A DNA stretch of 64,000 bases from Paenirhodobacter populi (GCF_004022215.1 NZ_SAUZ01000022.1:1-64000); one strand, 5' to 3'. Shown: positions 8,736-18,271, numbered from the stretch's first letter. Numbers and translations are program-made. Notes: generated by a model from the sequence alone, not told the origin.

Positions 8736-10103
8736 ATGTTGCGATCCCGCGTTGAACACGCCTTGTCGGCGGTAAAAGGCGACGGCGTGAAGGCGAAGGC
8801 GCTGCGCTCGACCTTCTGGTCCGTGGTCGGCGTATTCGGCCAGAACGGCATCCGGCTGCTGTCGAACATCGTGCTCACGCGGCTGCTGTTCCCCGAGGCC
8901 TTCGGCCTGATGGCGCTGGTGCAGGTCTTCATCGTGGCGTTGCAGACCTTTTCCGACATCGGCATCCAGACCTCGATCATGCAAAGCAAGCGCGGCGATG
9001 ATCCGAATTTCCTGAACACCGCCTGGACATTGCAGATCATCCGCGGCTTCGGGCTGTGGCTCGGGGCCTGTGCGCTCGCCTGGCCCGCCGCGCAGATCTA
9101 CGGCCAGCCCGAACTGCTGCTGCTGCTGCCCGCCACCGCCCTGTCGATCATCGGGCTGGGCTTCCGCCCGACCCGCGCGGTGCAGGTCAACCGCAATCTC
9201 ATGCTTGGACGGTTGACGCTGATCCAGCTGGCGGCGCAGTTCATCATGCTGGTCCTGACGACCGTTCTGGCCTGGTGGTGGCATTCGGTCTGGGCGCTGG
9301 CCGTGGCCCAGGTTCTCGGCACGGTGATCGGCAACGTGATGATCCGCGCCTTCCTGCCCGGCAGGCCCAATCGTCTGCAAATGGAACGCGAAAGCCTGCG
9401 CGAGATCATCGGCTTCGGCAGCTTCATCTTTCTGTCGACCATCGCCACCTTCCTGATCTCGATGGGCGACCGGGCGATTCTGGGCGCATATATCGATGTC
9501 ACGTCCTTCGGGATCTACACCGTCGCCCTGACCTTCGGCACGTTGCCCGCGCTCGTCGTGCAGGCGATCGGCTCCAAGGTCCTGTTCCCGCTCTACCGGA
9601 TCAAATCCCCGATGGAGAGCGACGAGACCCGGCGCAAGGTCTTCCGCGCCGCCCGGACGGTGTCCGCTCTGGGGATCGGCATCGCGGTGGTGCTCGCCTT
9701 CACCGGGGACTGGCTGATCAGGCTGCTTTACGACAGCCGCTATGCGCTGGCCGGCCCGATGCTGGTTCTGTTCGCGCTCGGCTCCATCCCCTCGAACGTC
9801 CTGATCGGTTCGCAATCCGTACTGCTGTCGCATGGCGACAGCAGACGACATTTCTACCTGACTTTGGCACAGGCTGTCGTGCAGACCGCCCTGCTCTTTG
9901 TCCTGATCCATTTCTATGGCGTCGTCGGCGCCATCCTGTCGCCGGGACTCACGCTGCTGCTGACCTATCCACTGCGGGCACGACTGATCGCGCGGTACCG
10001 TGGCTGGGATCCCCTGCATGATGCCCTGGGGCTGGGGTTGGGCTTCGCGCTGACCGGCCTGGCCTGCGCGCTGCACTGGCAGGAGATCGGGAAACTCTTC
10101 TAG
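8736..10103 (+). CDS. Wzx-like polysaccharide flippase
   Basis: Integral membrane protein of 455 residues predicted to flip lipid-linked EPS repeat units across the inner membrane. It belongs to the MOP/MVF superfamily (polysaccharide biosynthesis protein type). After KALRSTFWSVVGVFGQNGIRL come the family's TRLLFPEAFGLMALVQVF segment and about 12 hydrophobic helices, with GDRAILGAYIDVTSFGIYTVA near residue 240 typical of the second half. I chose the ATG at 8736 because it has AGGGG 5 nt upstream; an in-frame upstream start at 8670 would add 22 residues of non-conserved sequence. It pairs functionally with the polymerase at 18.2-19.8 kb. Confidence 0.87.
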   Translation: MLRSRVEHALSAVKGDGVKAKALRSTFWSVVGVFGQNGIRLLSNIVLTRLLFPEAFGLMALVQVFIVALQTFSDIGIQTSIMQSKRGDDPNFLNTAWTLQIIRGFGLWLGACALAWPAAQIYGQPELLLLLPATALSIIGLGFRPTRAVQVNRNLMLGRLTLIQLAAQFIMLVLTTVLAWWWHSVWALAVAQVLGTVIGNVMIRAFLPGRPNRLQMERESLREIIGFGSFIFLSTIATFLISMGDRAILGAYIDVTSFGIYTVALTFGTLPALVVQAIGSKVLFPLYRIKSPMESDETRRKVFRAARTVSALGIGIAVVLAFTGDWLIRLLYDSRYALAGPMLVLFALGSIPSNVLIGSQSVLLSHGDSRRHFYLTLAQAVVQTALLFVLIHFYGVVGAILSPGLTLLLTYPLRARLIARYRGWDPLHDALGLGLGFALTGLACALHWQEIGKLF

Positions 10104-10163
10104 GCCGAGGTTGCATCGGCCCTTGAACAAGCGGCATTCCAGCGCCGCAACAAGATTGTCGGA

Positions 10164-11189
10164 TCAGCCCTGTTCCCGTCCCCGCCGCGTCCGCACGAAG
10201 CCAAGGAAGGCCGCATCGCGCGACCTGAGCCGGGGGCGGCCCGTCGCCGCCCACCAGGCTTTCCATTCGGCTTCGAGCGCATAGACATCGGCGCCCGGAA
10301 AGATCGTGCGCGCCGCCGCGAAGGTCTCGGGCGCAAGCGGTCCCGGCCCCTCGCCCACGTTTTCGATCACCCGATCGCGCAAGCTGAACCGGATCAGGTC
10401 GCCCGGCTCCTCGGCGATATCGTAATCGGGCAGCGACTGCGCCGCGATCATCTCGCGCAGCATGGCGCGGAACACCCGGCGCGGCGAGGCCGAGCCGGAT
10501 TTCTTCAGCAGCGTATCGACCGAGATGCGCCAGCTTTCCTGCCGCCCGCAATGCTTGCGGGCGAGCTCATAGATCCGCCGCTCCAGCGGTTTGCGCAGCC
10601 GGAAGTAATCGCGCGACAGCGTCAGCACCGATTTCGACAGCACCGCCCTGAACAGCCATTCCGACAGCGTGACGGCGACCGAGACCATCCGCCCGCCCCG
10701 CGTCCTGCGCTCGATCTCCCAGCTCTCGATCAGGCCGAAGCCCGAGGTGACCTCGACATCGCCGGTGACGATATTCGTCCGGATGCGGGTGCCCGCCAGC
10801 CGCTCGAAGGCCTCGACCAGCCGGCGGTAGGCATCGCCCGAGGTTTCCCGGTTCGTCGCCGTCAGCAGGTCATGCGCCTTCAGCACGATCCGGCGGCTGA
10901 CCGCGCGCCCGGCATTCAGCGCCGCCATCAGCTGGCTGATGCAATAGATCAGGATGTCCTTGTCGTGGATCGTGGCCAGCCCCTTGACCGAGGGCGTCAC
11001 CTCGATCCCGGCGCCGTTGTGTTCATAGCGCAGGATCCGGCGGTCGGGCCGGGTCGAGAGCGAAAAGATCGGATGCTCCATCGTCGCGATGTCGTCCTTG
11101 GGGATCGCATCGAAGATGTCGCACAGGAAAAATCCCTGGCCCGAAGCGGGCATCCGCCCGCCCCCCGCGGCCGCAAGGGTGCCTGTCAT
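10164..11189 (-). CDS. repA: RepA-type (RPA family) plasmid replication initiator
   Basis: Replication initiation protein of the alphaproteobacterial replication initiator protein A family, which forms one of the standard extrachromosomal replicon types in Rhodobacterales. Diagnostic residues include FFLCDIFDAIPKDD followed by MEHPIFSLSTRPDRR near the N-terminus, then ERRIYELARKHCG around residue 210 and the winged-helix-like SWRISVDTLLKKSGS stretch. It has 341 residues, normal for the family. The ATG at 11189 gives the expected N-terminus; a second ATG at 11155 is possible. It is divergent from parA, with the iteron-bearing origin region between them. Its presence shows that the window belongs to a self-replicating extrachromosomal element. 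Confidence 0.9.
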   Translation of the reverse strand: MTGTLAAAGGGRMPASGQGFFLCDIFDAIPKDDIATMEHPIFSLSTRPDRRILRYEHNGAGIEVTPSVKGLATIHDKDILIYCISQLMAALNAGRAVSRRIVLKAHDLLTATNRETSGDAYRRLVEAFERLAGTRIRTNIVTGDVEVTSGFGLIESWEIERRTRGGRMVSVAVTLSEWLFRAVLSKSVLTLSRDYFRLRKPLERRIYELARKHCGRQESWRISVDTLLKKSGSASPRRVFRAMLREMIAAQSLPDYDIAEEPGDLIRFSLRDRVIENVGEGPGPLAPETFAAARTIFPGADVYALEAEWKAWWAATGRPRLRSRDAAFLGFVRTRRGREQG

Positions 11190-11589
11190 ATGTCACTGCC
11201 CGCCCGATTTTTATCGTGGTTTCATTGACGCCCAGCCTAAGCGGAGCCCCGGCTCCGGTCCAGCCTTTCCATCGGGGGATCAGAGTCACCCGAGCGGGGG
11301 ATCAGAGTCGCCCGGACGTGGTTTCAGAGTCGCATCGGTTTCCCGGCATGCGGCTTTCCGGTTGTCTTTCAATGGATTGGCGGAAAGCCGAAAATCCCGT
11401 AACACTATAAATAACTCAAATCTAACAGGACGATTTTTTCCGCATCCCGCGCCACCGCCCTGCCGGAACGCCGCGAAATGCAATGAAAACAACCCCGTTG
11501 ACGATGTTCCGATTCGCCCTGAGACGTTTTTTCTTCCACATGCCGTCTTTTGTGGTATCTTTCTAAAAAAGCAGAACATGAGGCGGAAA
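11190..11589. other. Putative replication origin between repA and parA
   Basis: This 400-bp non-coding region holds the three iterons (11273-11338), followed by AT-rich tracts at about 11390-11440 and 11520-11580 that contrast with the surrounding GC-rich DNA. A degenerate fourth iteron, CGTGGTTTCA, occurs at 11215-11224 close to repA. The position next to the initiator, with repeats beside an AT-rich unwinding segment, is the usual plan of an iteron-type origin. It also has to contain the divergent repA and parAB promoters. Confidence 0.65.
11273..11338 (+). repeat. Three 22-bp iterons
   Basis: CGGGGGATCAGAGTC starts at 11273 and again at 11295; a diverged copy, CGTGGTTTCAGAGTC, starts at 11317. 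The spacing is exactly 22 bp, two helical turns, which would place bound initiator molecules on the same face of the DNA. The likely ligand is the RepA protein encoded alongside. Confidence 0.8.
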
Positions 11590-12975
11590 ATGGCACATGA
11601 AGCGGTCGAGCTGCCGCCCTATTTCAACATCGATCCCGATCAGGCGCTGCGCGAGCTGGACGGACCGGTGACGACGCAGGGCTTCGAGAAAATTGCCCAG
11701 GCCTGCGCGCGCGGGCGCGACGATCTGGCCTCGCGGGGCATGAACGAGACCGGCCACAAGGAACTGCGGCTGTTCTCGACCTGGGAAATCACCCGCTATC
11801 TGATCCCGGTGGCGCAGCCGCATTTCCGCCGCGTGCTGCGCGCCAATCCCGACCTGCCGCAGGGCCGTTCGGAAAGCGAGGCGGGGGCGCGCTGGTTCAC
11901 CTTGGACGAGGTGCTGCGGCTGCGCGCGCATTTCGCCGCCGAGGGTGCGCGGAACAAGGAATACCGCCCCTACCGTCCCGCCGGGCTGCCCGCCAAGCTG
12001 GTGGCGGTGGCGAATTTCAAGGGCGGCGTCGGCAAGACCTCGACCGCCGCGCATCTGGCGATGTCGGCGGCGCTCGACGGTTACCGGGTGCTGGTGATCG
12101 ACCTCGACAGCCAGGGCTCGATGACCTCGATCTTCGGCGGCCGGGTGAAGGATGAATGGGAAACGGTCTTCCCCCTGCTCGCCCGCCATTACGCCGCTTA
12201 TCAGCAAAAGGCGAACCAGGGCCGGCTCGACCGGGGCGAGGCGCCGGTGCCGCTCGACGAAACCCTGACCGAGGCGCTGGAGATCCGCGCGGGCGACGTG
12301 ATCCAGAAGACCCACTGGCCCAACATCGACCTGATCGGGGCGCAGCTGAACCTCTACTGGTCCGAGTTCCAGATCCCCGTGTGGCGGATGCAGGCGCGCG
12401 GCTGGAAGCTGTGGGACGCGCTGACCGATACGCTGGCTGCGGACGGGGTGCTGGACCAGTATGACGTGATCGTCCTCGATACGCCCCCTGCCCTCGGTTA
12501 CCTGACCATCAACGGGCTCGCGGCGGCGGATATCCTGCTGGTGCCGCTTGGCGCCTCGTTCCTCGAATTCGATTCCACGGGGCGGTTCTTCGACATGCTG
12601 CATTCGACCTTCCGCTCGATCGAGGAGGGCGAGAACATGGCCGCCCGCGCGCTTGGCCGCGATCTGATGGCCTTCCAGTGGGATGCGGTGCGCGCCGTGG
12701 TGACGCGGTTCGACGCGACGCAGCAGGGCGAGCTTGCGGCGCTGATGCAGGCCTACCTCGGCCGGACGCTGTCGCCGCACCGGCAGGATTTCACCGCGCT
12801 GATCGGTCAGGCGGGCGAGCAGGTGAACGGCATCTACGAGGCCGATTACCGCGACTTCAACCGCGAGACCTATGTGCGCGGCCGCCAGACCTTCGATGCG
12901 ACCTATGCCGCCTTCAAGCGGCTTTTGCTGGGCAGCTGGCGGCGCGACGAACTGGCCGCGCAGGCCGCCCAATAG
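11590..12975 (+). CDS. parA: ParA-type partition ATPase
   Basis: Plasmid partition ATPase that moves replicon copies with ParB. It has 461 residues. About 130 N-terminal residues form a DNA-binding/regulatory domain (FSTWEITRYLIP, FTLDEVLRLRAHF), as in type Ia ParA proteins that also repress their own operon. The ATPase domain follows with the deviant Walker A FKGGVGKTSTA (Lys149), Walker A' VLVIDLDSQGS and Walker B DVIVLDTPPAL. I chose the ATG at 11590 because GAGG lies 7 nt upstream; another ATG at 11578 is in frame. parB starts 11 nt after its stop. Confidence 0.93.
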   Translation: MAHEAVELPPYFNIDPDQALRELDGPVTTQGFEKIAQACARGRDDLASRGMNETGHKELRLFSTWEITRYLIPVAQPHFRRVLRANPDLPQGRSESEAGARWFTLDEVLRLRAHFAAEGARNKEYRPYRPAGLPAKLVAVANFKGGVGKTSTAAHLAMSAALDGYRVLVIDLDSQGSMTSIFGGRVKDEWETVFPLLARHYAAYQQKANQGRLDRGEAPVPLDETLTEALEIRAGDVIQKTHWPNIDLIGAQLNLYWSEFQIPVWRMQARGWKLWDALTDTLAADGVLDQYDVIVLDTPPALGYLTINGLAAADILLVPLGASFLEFDSTGRFFDMLHSTFRSIEEGENMAARALGRDLMAFQWDAVRAVVTRFDATQQGELAALMQAYLGRTLSPHRQDFTALIGQAGEQVNGIYEADYRDFNRETYVRGRQTFDATYAAFKRLLLGSWRRDELAAQAAQ

Positions 12976-12986
12976 GAGGGAATGAC

Positions 12987-13964
12987 ATGGCCCGACGTCG
13001 GCTGACGCCCCCGAACCCTGCCCCTCTGACCGAGGAAAAAGACACGATTCCCGCCGGGATAGAGACGAAATCCATGTTCCCGATGGGCGTCGCGCGCACC
13101 GTTTCCCGCCCGCCGATCGCGCAGGTGGCGGGCGAGGCCTCGGCGCTTTCGGCGCTTGAGGATCTGACCGCCGAGATGGCCCGCGCCCGCGCCGAGGGGC
13201 GGATCGTGCAGCGGATCGCGCTCGATGACATCGCGGTCGACCATCTGATGCGCGACCGGATGACGGTCGACGGCGAGGAGATGGAGGGGCTTGTCGCCTC
13301 GATCCGGGCCCGCGGCCAGCAGGTGCCGGTCGAGGTGCTGGACCGCGGCGAAGGGGCCGTGCCGCGCTACGGGCTGATCTCGGGCTGGCGGCGGGTGTTC
13401 GCCTTGCGCGAGACCGGGGCGGAAACGGCGCTGGCCATCCTGCGCGCCCCCGCCACGGCGGCCGAGGCCTATGTGGCCATGGTCGAGGAAAACGAGATCC
13501 GCGCCGACATTTCCTTTTACGAACGCGCGCGAGTGGTGGTGAAGGCGCTGGAGCAGGGCGTCTATCCGGACCCGAAATCGGCGTTGCAGGGGCTTTTCGG
13601 AAATGTTTCGCGTGCGAAACGTTCGAAGATCAAAAGCTTCATGACAATCGTTTCCGCGCTGGACGGGGCGCTGCGTTTTCCGGCGGCGATCAGCGAGAAG
13701 GCCGGGCTCGATCTGGTGCGCCGGATCGAGGCGGAGCCGGATCTGACCGCCCGCCTGACCGCCCGCCTGACCGAGGAGGCGCCGCACACGCCCGGCGCGG
13801 AACTGGCGATCCTCGCGGCGCGCCCGGAACCGGCGACCCCTGCCCCGGCGCGGATCGAGGCCGAGGCGCATTACGACCCCGCGACCCGCACGATCCGGAT
13901 TTCCGGCGCGGGCGTGGACGAGGCGCTGCTGGCCGCGCTGCGTCGTTGGCTCGCGGCGCGGTAG
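12987..13964 (+). CDS. parB: ParB-type partition protein
   Basis: DNA-binding partner of ParA that loads at centromere-like sites. It has 325 residues. The N-terminal ParB/Srx domain shows VDGEEMEGLVASIRARGQQVPVEV and YGLISGWRRVFALRE. The ParB box appears as VEENEIRADISFYERA (about residue 165), followed by a helix-turn-helix region and a short C-terminal dimerisation part. It has an AGGAGGG ribosome site and follows parA as an operon. The C-terminal region holds a near-duplicate LTARLTARLTEE stretch. Confidence 0.92.
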   Translation: MARRRLTPPNPAPLTEEKDTIPAGIETKSMFPMGVARTVSRPPIAQVAGEASALSALEDLTAEMARARAEGRIVQRIALDDIAVDHLMRDRMTVDGEEMEGLVASIRARGQQVPVEVLDRGEGAVPRYGLISGWRRVFALRETGAETALAILRAPATAAEAYVAMVEENEIRADISFYERARVVVKALEQGVYPDPKSALQGLFGNVSRAKRSKIKSFMTIVSALDGALRFPAAISEKAGLDLVRRIEAEPDLTARLTARLTEEAPHTPGAELAILAARPEPATPAPARIEAEAHYDPATRTIRISGAGVDEALLAALRRWLAAR

Positions 13965-14039
13965 GGTGCGGGGGCTGGCCTTGCGCGGCGGTTTATGCCA
14001 CGTTGCTGCCGTCTTCCCTCCGGACTTCAAGGACACTTC

Positions 14040-15227
14040 ATGCGCGATCAGAATATCGTGGCCGCCCTGCGCCTCATGCGACGCTTCATCAAGGTTGACC
14101 CCAAGAAAATCGTGATCCTGCCGCCATCGAGCGGTGGCAGCCTGGGCGATCAGGCGATGCTGGATTCCACCGCTGCCTCGATCAGCCGCTTCGGCGATGT
14201 CGTGCTCGTGGCCGTGCCGGAACCGAATACCACCTTGCGGACCAAACTGACCTATGCGCCCCTGAACGGCGGCTCAAAGCTCGACAAGCTCCGCGCGGTG
14301 AAGGAAATCCTGTCGGCGGGCACCATCCTTTTCCTCGGGGCCGATGTGATCGACGGCGCCTATGGGGGCGATTGCCGCCGGTTGGGCGTGTTCGACCTGT
14401 TCGTGCGGGCCGGACTGCGCGGTGCCTGTCTGGGCTTTTCCGTTTCGGCCAAACCGGGGGCGCGGGCGGTCGAGCGGCTGCTGAACCTGCCGCCGGTGCC
14501 GATGCATGTGCGCGACCGGCTTTCGCTCGAACGGTTCGACAAGCTGACCGGGCGCAAGGGCATTCTGGTGGCGGATACCGCCTTCCAGCTGCGCCCCGAG
14601 GTCACCACGCCGGTGATGGGGCAGGCGATCGACTGGGCGCGCGCGCAGCGTGCCGAGGGGCGCAAGGTGCTGGTGGTCAATCTGGGCGGCTGGACGCTTG
14701 AACGGATGAAGGGCGACGGGGTCGCGGCGGTGAACACCTGTCTTGAACGCTGGCTCGGCGCCAGCCCGGACCGGGCGGTGCTGCTGCTGCCGCATGACTT
14801 CAAGCCCGCGCCGGTGGGCGACATCGAGCCGCTGCGCCGTCTGAACGGGATGCTGGCGCCGCAATTCCCCGACCGGGTGCATTTCGTCGAGCCGCCCTTC
14901 AACACCTGGGACGTCAAGGCGCTGGCGGGCGAGATCGACTTTTCCATGACCGGGCGGATGCATTTCTCGATCGCCTGCCTCGGCATGGGCACGCCGACGA
15001 TCGGCATCGTCTATCAGGGCAAGTTCGAGGGGCTGATGGACCATTTCGGTCTCGACAACATGCTGATCACGCCGGACGAGGCCTCGGATCCCGATGTGCT
15101 TCTGGCGCGGCTGAACGAGACCGAGGCGCAGCTGCCCGAATTGCGCGAGCGGATCGCGGGGAAGCTGCCGACGGTCAAGGAACTGTCGTGGAAGAACTTC
15201 GCCTGGCTGGAACAGGGCCGCACCTGA
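14040..15227 (+). CDS. Polysaccharide pyruvyl transferase family protein
   Basis: Transfers pyruvate from phosphoenolpyruvate to a sugar as a ketal, giving the polymer an extra negative charge. It has 395 residues and is cytoplasmic. Family hallmarks include the N-terminal GGSLGDQAML motif near residue 38, a DVIDGAYGG segment in the first half, and the C-terminal GRMHFSIACLGMGTPTIGI motif with the conserved arginine/histidine pair, followed by YQGKFEGLMDHFGL. The ATG at 14040 has AAGGA 7 nt upstream. It sits directly behind parB, with 75 bp between. The FrhB-family protein at 30.4-31.8 kb is a common genomic companion of this family. Confidence 0.88.
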   Translation: MRDQNIVAALRLMRRFIKVDPKKIVILPPSSGGSLGDQAMLDSTAASISRFGDVVLVAVPEPNTTLRTKLTYAPLNGGSKLDKLRAVKEILSAGTILFLGADVIDGAYGGDCRRLGVFDLFVRAGLRGACLGFSVSAKPGARAVERLLNLPPVPMHVRDRLSLERFDKLTGRKGILVADTAFQLRPEVTTPVMGQAIDWARAQRAEGRKVLVVNLGGWTLERMKGDGVAAVNTCLERWLGASPDRAVLLLPHDFKPAPVGDIEPLRRLNGMLAPQFPDRVHFVEPPFNTWDVKALAGEIDFSMTGRMHFSIACLGMGTPTIGIVYQGKFEGLMDHFGLDNMLITPDEASDPDVLLARLNETEAQLPELRERIAGKLPTVKELSWKNFAWLEQGRT

Positions 15228-15240
15228 TCACGGTGGCCGG

Positions 15241-15280
15241 CTGATATGCCTGTCCTGATATGCCTGTCCTGATATGATCG
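15241..15280 (+). repeat. 14-bp tandem repeat
   Basis: CTGATATGCCTGTC occurs at 15241-15254 and 15255-15268, and a third partial copy (CTGATATG) follows at 15269. It lies in the 185-bp gap between the pyruvyl transferase and the exported glycosidase-like gene. It may be a replication-slippage product or a promoter element; no function is evident. Confidence 0.6.
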
Positions 15281-15412
15281 TGTTCGCCCCGGATTTGCTT
15301 TCCGGGACGAAGGCGGGCATCCTGCCCCCCGGGTCATTTTCGGGGCCGGATCCTGCAACCGGGCTCCGGAGTGGGACCACCTGGACCGGATCGAACAATC
15401 AGGGATTGCAGA

Positions 15413-18271
15413 ATGATGAATATTCGCCGCTTCGTCGGAGCTTGTCTGGCGGGGCTGATCGCCGCGCAGGGCGCTACCGAAGCCAGCGCGCAGGATGCGC
15501 AGTTCACGGTGCAGACCCAGGTGGTGAATCCGGATCTGCCTGCCTTCACCGCGACGCTGGGGGGGCTTGGCAACGGGGCCGAGTTCATGCGCGGCGGCGG
15601 CGGGTTCGAACCCACGGTGTTCCGCAACAGGCTGACGGCGGCGGCGGATGCGCCGAATACGATCATTGCGGACAGGCAGCAGATCTCGAATTACGACAGC
15701 TGGCCCGAAGGCGCTTTCGACGGTGCGGATATCGAGGTGTTGCGGATCGTCAATGGCGTCATGCAGACGGTGCGCCGCGACCGGGTGGCGCAGGGCGGCT
15801 ACCATGCCAGCGGGTGGAACATGGCGACGCCTTCCGGTCGGATGATTCCGGCGGGAACGACCCGATGGAATTTTTCCTGGGACACGTTCAACCGGATGGA
15901 TGCCCCCTATTATTACACGGTGCGCGCGGTCGATGCCTCGGGCAATCTTTCGCAGCCCGCCGCAGCGGTTTCCATCACGCCACCCGGCAAGCCGGGCAAT
16001 GTCGCGGAAAAGGCGACGTTCCAGAAGGTGAAGCTGTCCGGGGGGACGGCATCGCTGCCCGCACCGCAGAATCTGTCCGTGCGATTGGCGGTATCCAGGA
16101 CAGCGATGCTGAGCTGGGACCCGGTTCCGGGCGCGGCGGGCTATGTGGTCTATCGCTCGGATCTGCCGCCGGAACGGCATCGCGGTTATTCGATCGATCT
16201 TGAAGGGACGGGCGAGCCGATCCGCAAGGGGGACATGATCCTGCTGCGCAAGACATTCACCACGCCGACGCGCGCCGAGATCTCGACGAACCGGGTCTGG
16301 GGCGCGGCGACACCGACATCCACTTTCGGCATATCGTTCCTGCCGGGCCTTGCCGGGGATCCGGGCCTGCCTGATTTCCGGCTGGTGCCGCACGATCCAG
16401 ATACGCCGGTGCCCGATCCGGGGGAGACCTATCTGCAGGTCGATCTGAAGAATGGCGGGGATATCCAGCTGGGGAAATTCAATTTCGCCGGTCCCGCCAA
16501 CGGTTATTACCCGACGCTGAAGCCGGACGAGACCTATCGTTTCGAGATCTGGCTGCGCGGCCAGGGCAGGATCACCGGCCGGTTCGGCGCGGGCGGGGTC
16601 TACAAGTCGATACCGGGATTGCCGGTCGAATTCCGGGTCGGGCCGGAATGGCAGAAATATGTCGTCGATTTCCGCGTGCCGCCGGCGCCGCCCGAAAGCC
16701 GGAGCGTGGGGAAGATGGGGATCCGGCTGTTCGGTCACGGACAGGTCGATGTCGACAACCTGCGCATCTATCAGCTGGGAACGGATTTCATGGACATCCG
16801 GCCCGAGGACCGCGCGGCGCTGATGGACTCGGGGATGTCGGCGCTGCGGACGCATATGTTCATCAAGACCAAGTTCAGCTCCTACGATCTGTCGCAACTG
16901 ACGGCTCCGGCGGGGGTTGCGCCGCGGTCGGGCGGGCACAGCCTGCCGCAGATGCTGGGGATCACGCGATCGCTCGGCATGGATCCCTGGGTGCAGGTCG
17001 AGCCGCATTTCAGCGCCGAGGAATGGCTCGGCCTTGTCGAATATCTGGCGGCGCCCTTCGATCCGGCAAAGGACGATCCGAAGGCGCTGCCCTGGGCGGC
17101 GCGGCGTGCGGCCCAGGGCCATTCCGCCCCCTGGACCGAGGATTTCAACAAGATCTGGTTCGAGATCGGAAACGAGACATGGAACCGGCTTTTTGCGCCC
17201 TGGACTTTCCAGCCGATGGCGGATGCGGGACGGCTCAACTGGACGAAATACACCGCGGGGGAGGTTTACGGCCTGTATCAGGAACATGTCCTGTCGATCA
17301 TGCGCCAGAGCCCCTGGTGGGACCGGCTGGAACCGAAGCTTGAGCCGGTGATCGGCGGCTGGGGGATCAACGATTATGGTGTGGATGCGCTGAAACGGTC
17401 TCCCGGCAGCCGGGTTCTGACCAATGCCGCCTATATCGGCGGCTGGGATTCCGGCGAGGGGGCGGTGCAGCAGACGCCGGAGGGATATGCCTCGGTCATG
17501 GCCTATGCGCCGCAGGTGATGGCGGCTGCGGCAAAGCGCTATCACGATGCGGTGGCCAAGGCCGCGCCCGACCGCGACGTGATCCTGGGCACCTATGAAT
17601 CCGGTCCGGGATATGAGCTGAACGGCCTCAACGGCGCCAAGGTCACGCCCGAGGCCGCGCTGGCGCAGGAAAAGGTGATGAAGGGCGCCGGGGCAGGGGC
17701 GGCGACGCTCGACAGTTTCCTGATCCGGGCGATGGCGGGGGACCGGATCCAGAATTTCTTCACCTACGGGCGGGGGGACAAGTTCCGTTCGCATGCACGG
17801 CTGGATGAGGGCGGGCAGCCCTATCCGTCCTGGGCATGGCTTGCGCTGTTCAACCATCTGGGGGCAGGGGGCGATCTGCTCGCGGTCGAGACGGAGGCTG
17901 TGCCGAAGCGTGACCTGCCCGCGATTTCCCGGCGCAAGGAGATACCCGATGCGCCGATGGCGGCGGTCTATGCCTCGCGCAAGGGCGACCGGCTGACGGT
18001 GGTGGTGGTCTCGCGCGCGGTGCCGGACGTGCCGCCGGGGACGGACGGGCACATGTCCGTTGCAGTGGATCTGCCGATCGTCGGTGCGAAGAGCCTGACC
18101 CGCTACCACGAAAGCGGCGATTACCGGGCCGAGAACTTCACCGGCCCCGGCACCGAGATCGTTTCGGATACGCTGCCGGTGCCGTCCGATCCGGGGCGGC
18201 TGGAGATCCCGGACCTGGCCCCGGCCTCGGCCGAGGTCTATGTGTTCGAAGGAGCCGAATTCCCCGGCTGA
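15413..18271 (+). CDS. Large exported glycoside-hydrolase-like protein
   Basis: A 952-residue protein with a Sec signal peptide (MMNIRRFVGACLAGLIAA, cleavage after ASA near residue 28). A fibronectin-like region occupies about 30-280 (two YYYTVRAVDASGN / AAGYVVYRSDL segments), then a carbohydrate-binding-like beta domain (about 330-450), then a TIM-barrel-like region. In the barrel, FEIGNETWN places an acid/base glutamate at 588 and TYESGPGYELNG a second glutamate at 729. The N-E pair and 141-residue spacing fit clan GH-A retaining glycosidases. The likely role is trimming or release of the locus EPS, as PslG does for Psl. A paralogue lies at 60682-63537. Exact GH family unknown. Its 3' end overlaps the convergent polymerase gene by 34 bp. 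Confidence 0.7.
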   Translation: MMNIRRFVGACLAGLIAAQGATEASAQDAQFTVQTQVVNPDLPAFTATLGGLGNGAEFMRGGGGFEPTVFRNRLTAAADAPNTIIADRQQISNYDSWPEGAFDGADIEVLRIVNGVMQTVRRDRVAQGGYHASGWNMATPSGRMIPAGTTRWNFSWDTFNRMDAPYYYTVRAVDASGNLSQPAAAVSITPPGKPGNVAEKATFQKVKLSGGTASLPAPQNLSVRLAVSRTAMLSWDPVPGAAGYVVYRSDLPPERHRGYSIDLEGTGEPIRKGDMILLRKTFTTPTRAEISTNRVWGAATPTSTFGISFLPGLAGDPGLPDFRLVPHDPDTPVPDPGETYLQVDLKNGGDIQLGKFNFAGPANGYYPTLKPDETYRFEIWLRGQGRITGRFGAGGVYKSIPGLPVEFRVGPEWQKYVVDFRVPPAPPESRSVGKMGIRLFGHGQVDVDNLRIYQLGTDFMDIRPEDRAALMDSGMSALRTHMFIKTKFSSYDLSQLTAPAGVAPRSGGHSLPQMLGITRSLGMDPWVQVEPHFSAEEWLGLVEYLAAPFDPAKDDPKALPWAARRAAQGHSAPWTEDFNKIWFEIGNETWNRLFAPWTFQPMADAGRLNWTKYTAGEVYGLYQEHVLSIMRQSPWWDRLEPKLEPVIGGWGINDYGVDALKRSPGSRVLTNAAYIGGWDSGEGAVQQTPEGYASVMAYAPQVMAAAAKRYHDAVAKAAPDRDVILGTYESGPGYELNGLNGAKVTPEAALAQEKVMKGAGAGAATLDSFLIRAMAGDRIQNFFTYGRGDKFRSHARLDEGGQPYPSWAWLALFNHLGAGGDLLAVETEAVPKRDLPAISRRKEIPDAPMAAVYASRKGDRLTVVVVSRAVPDVPPGTDGHMSVAVDLPIVGAKSLTRYHESGDYRAENFTGPGTEIVSDTLPVPSDPGRLEIPDLAPASAEVYVFEGAEFPG

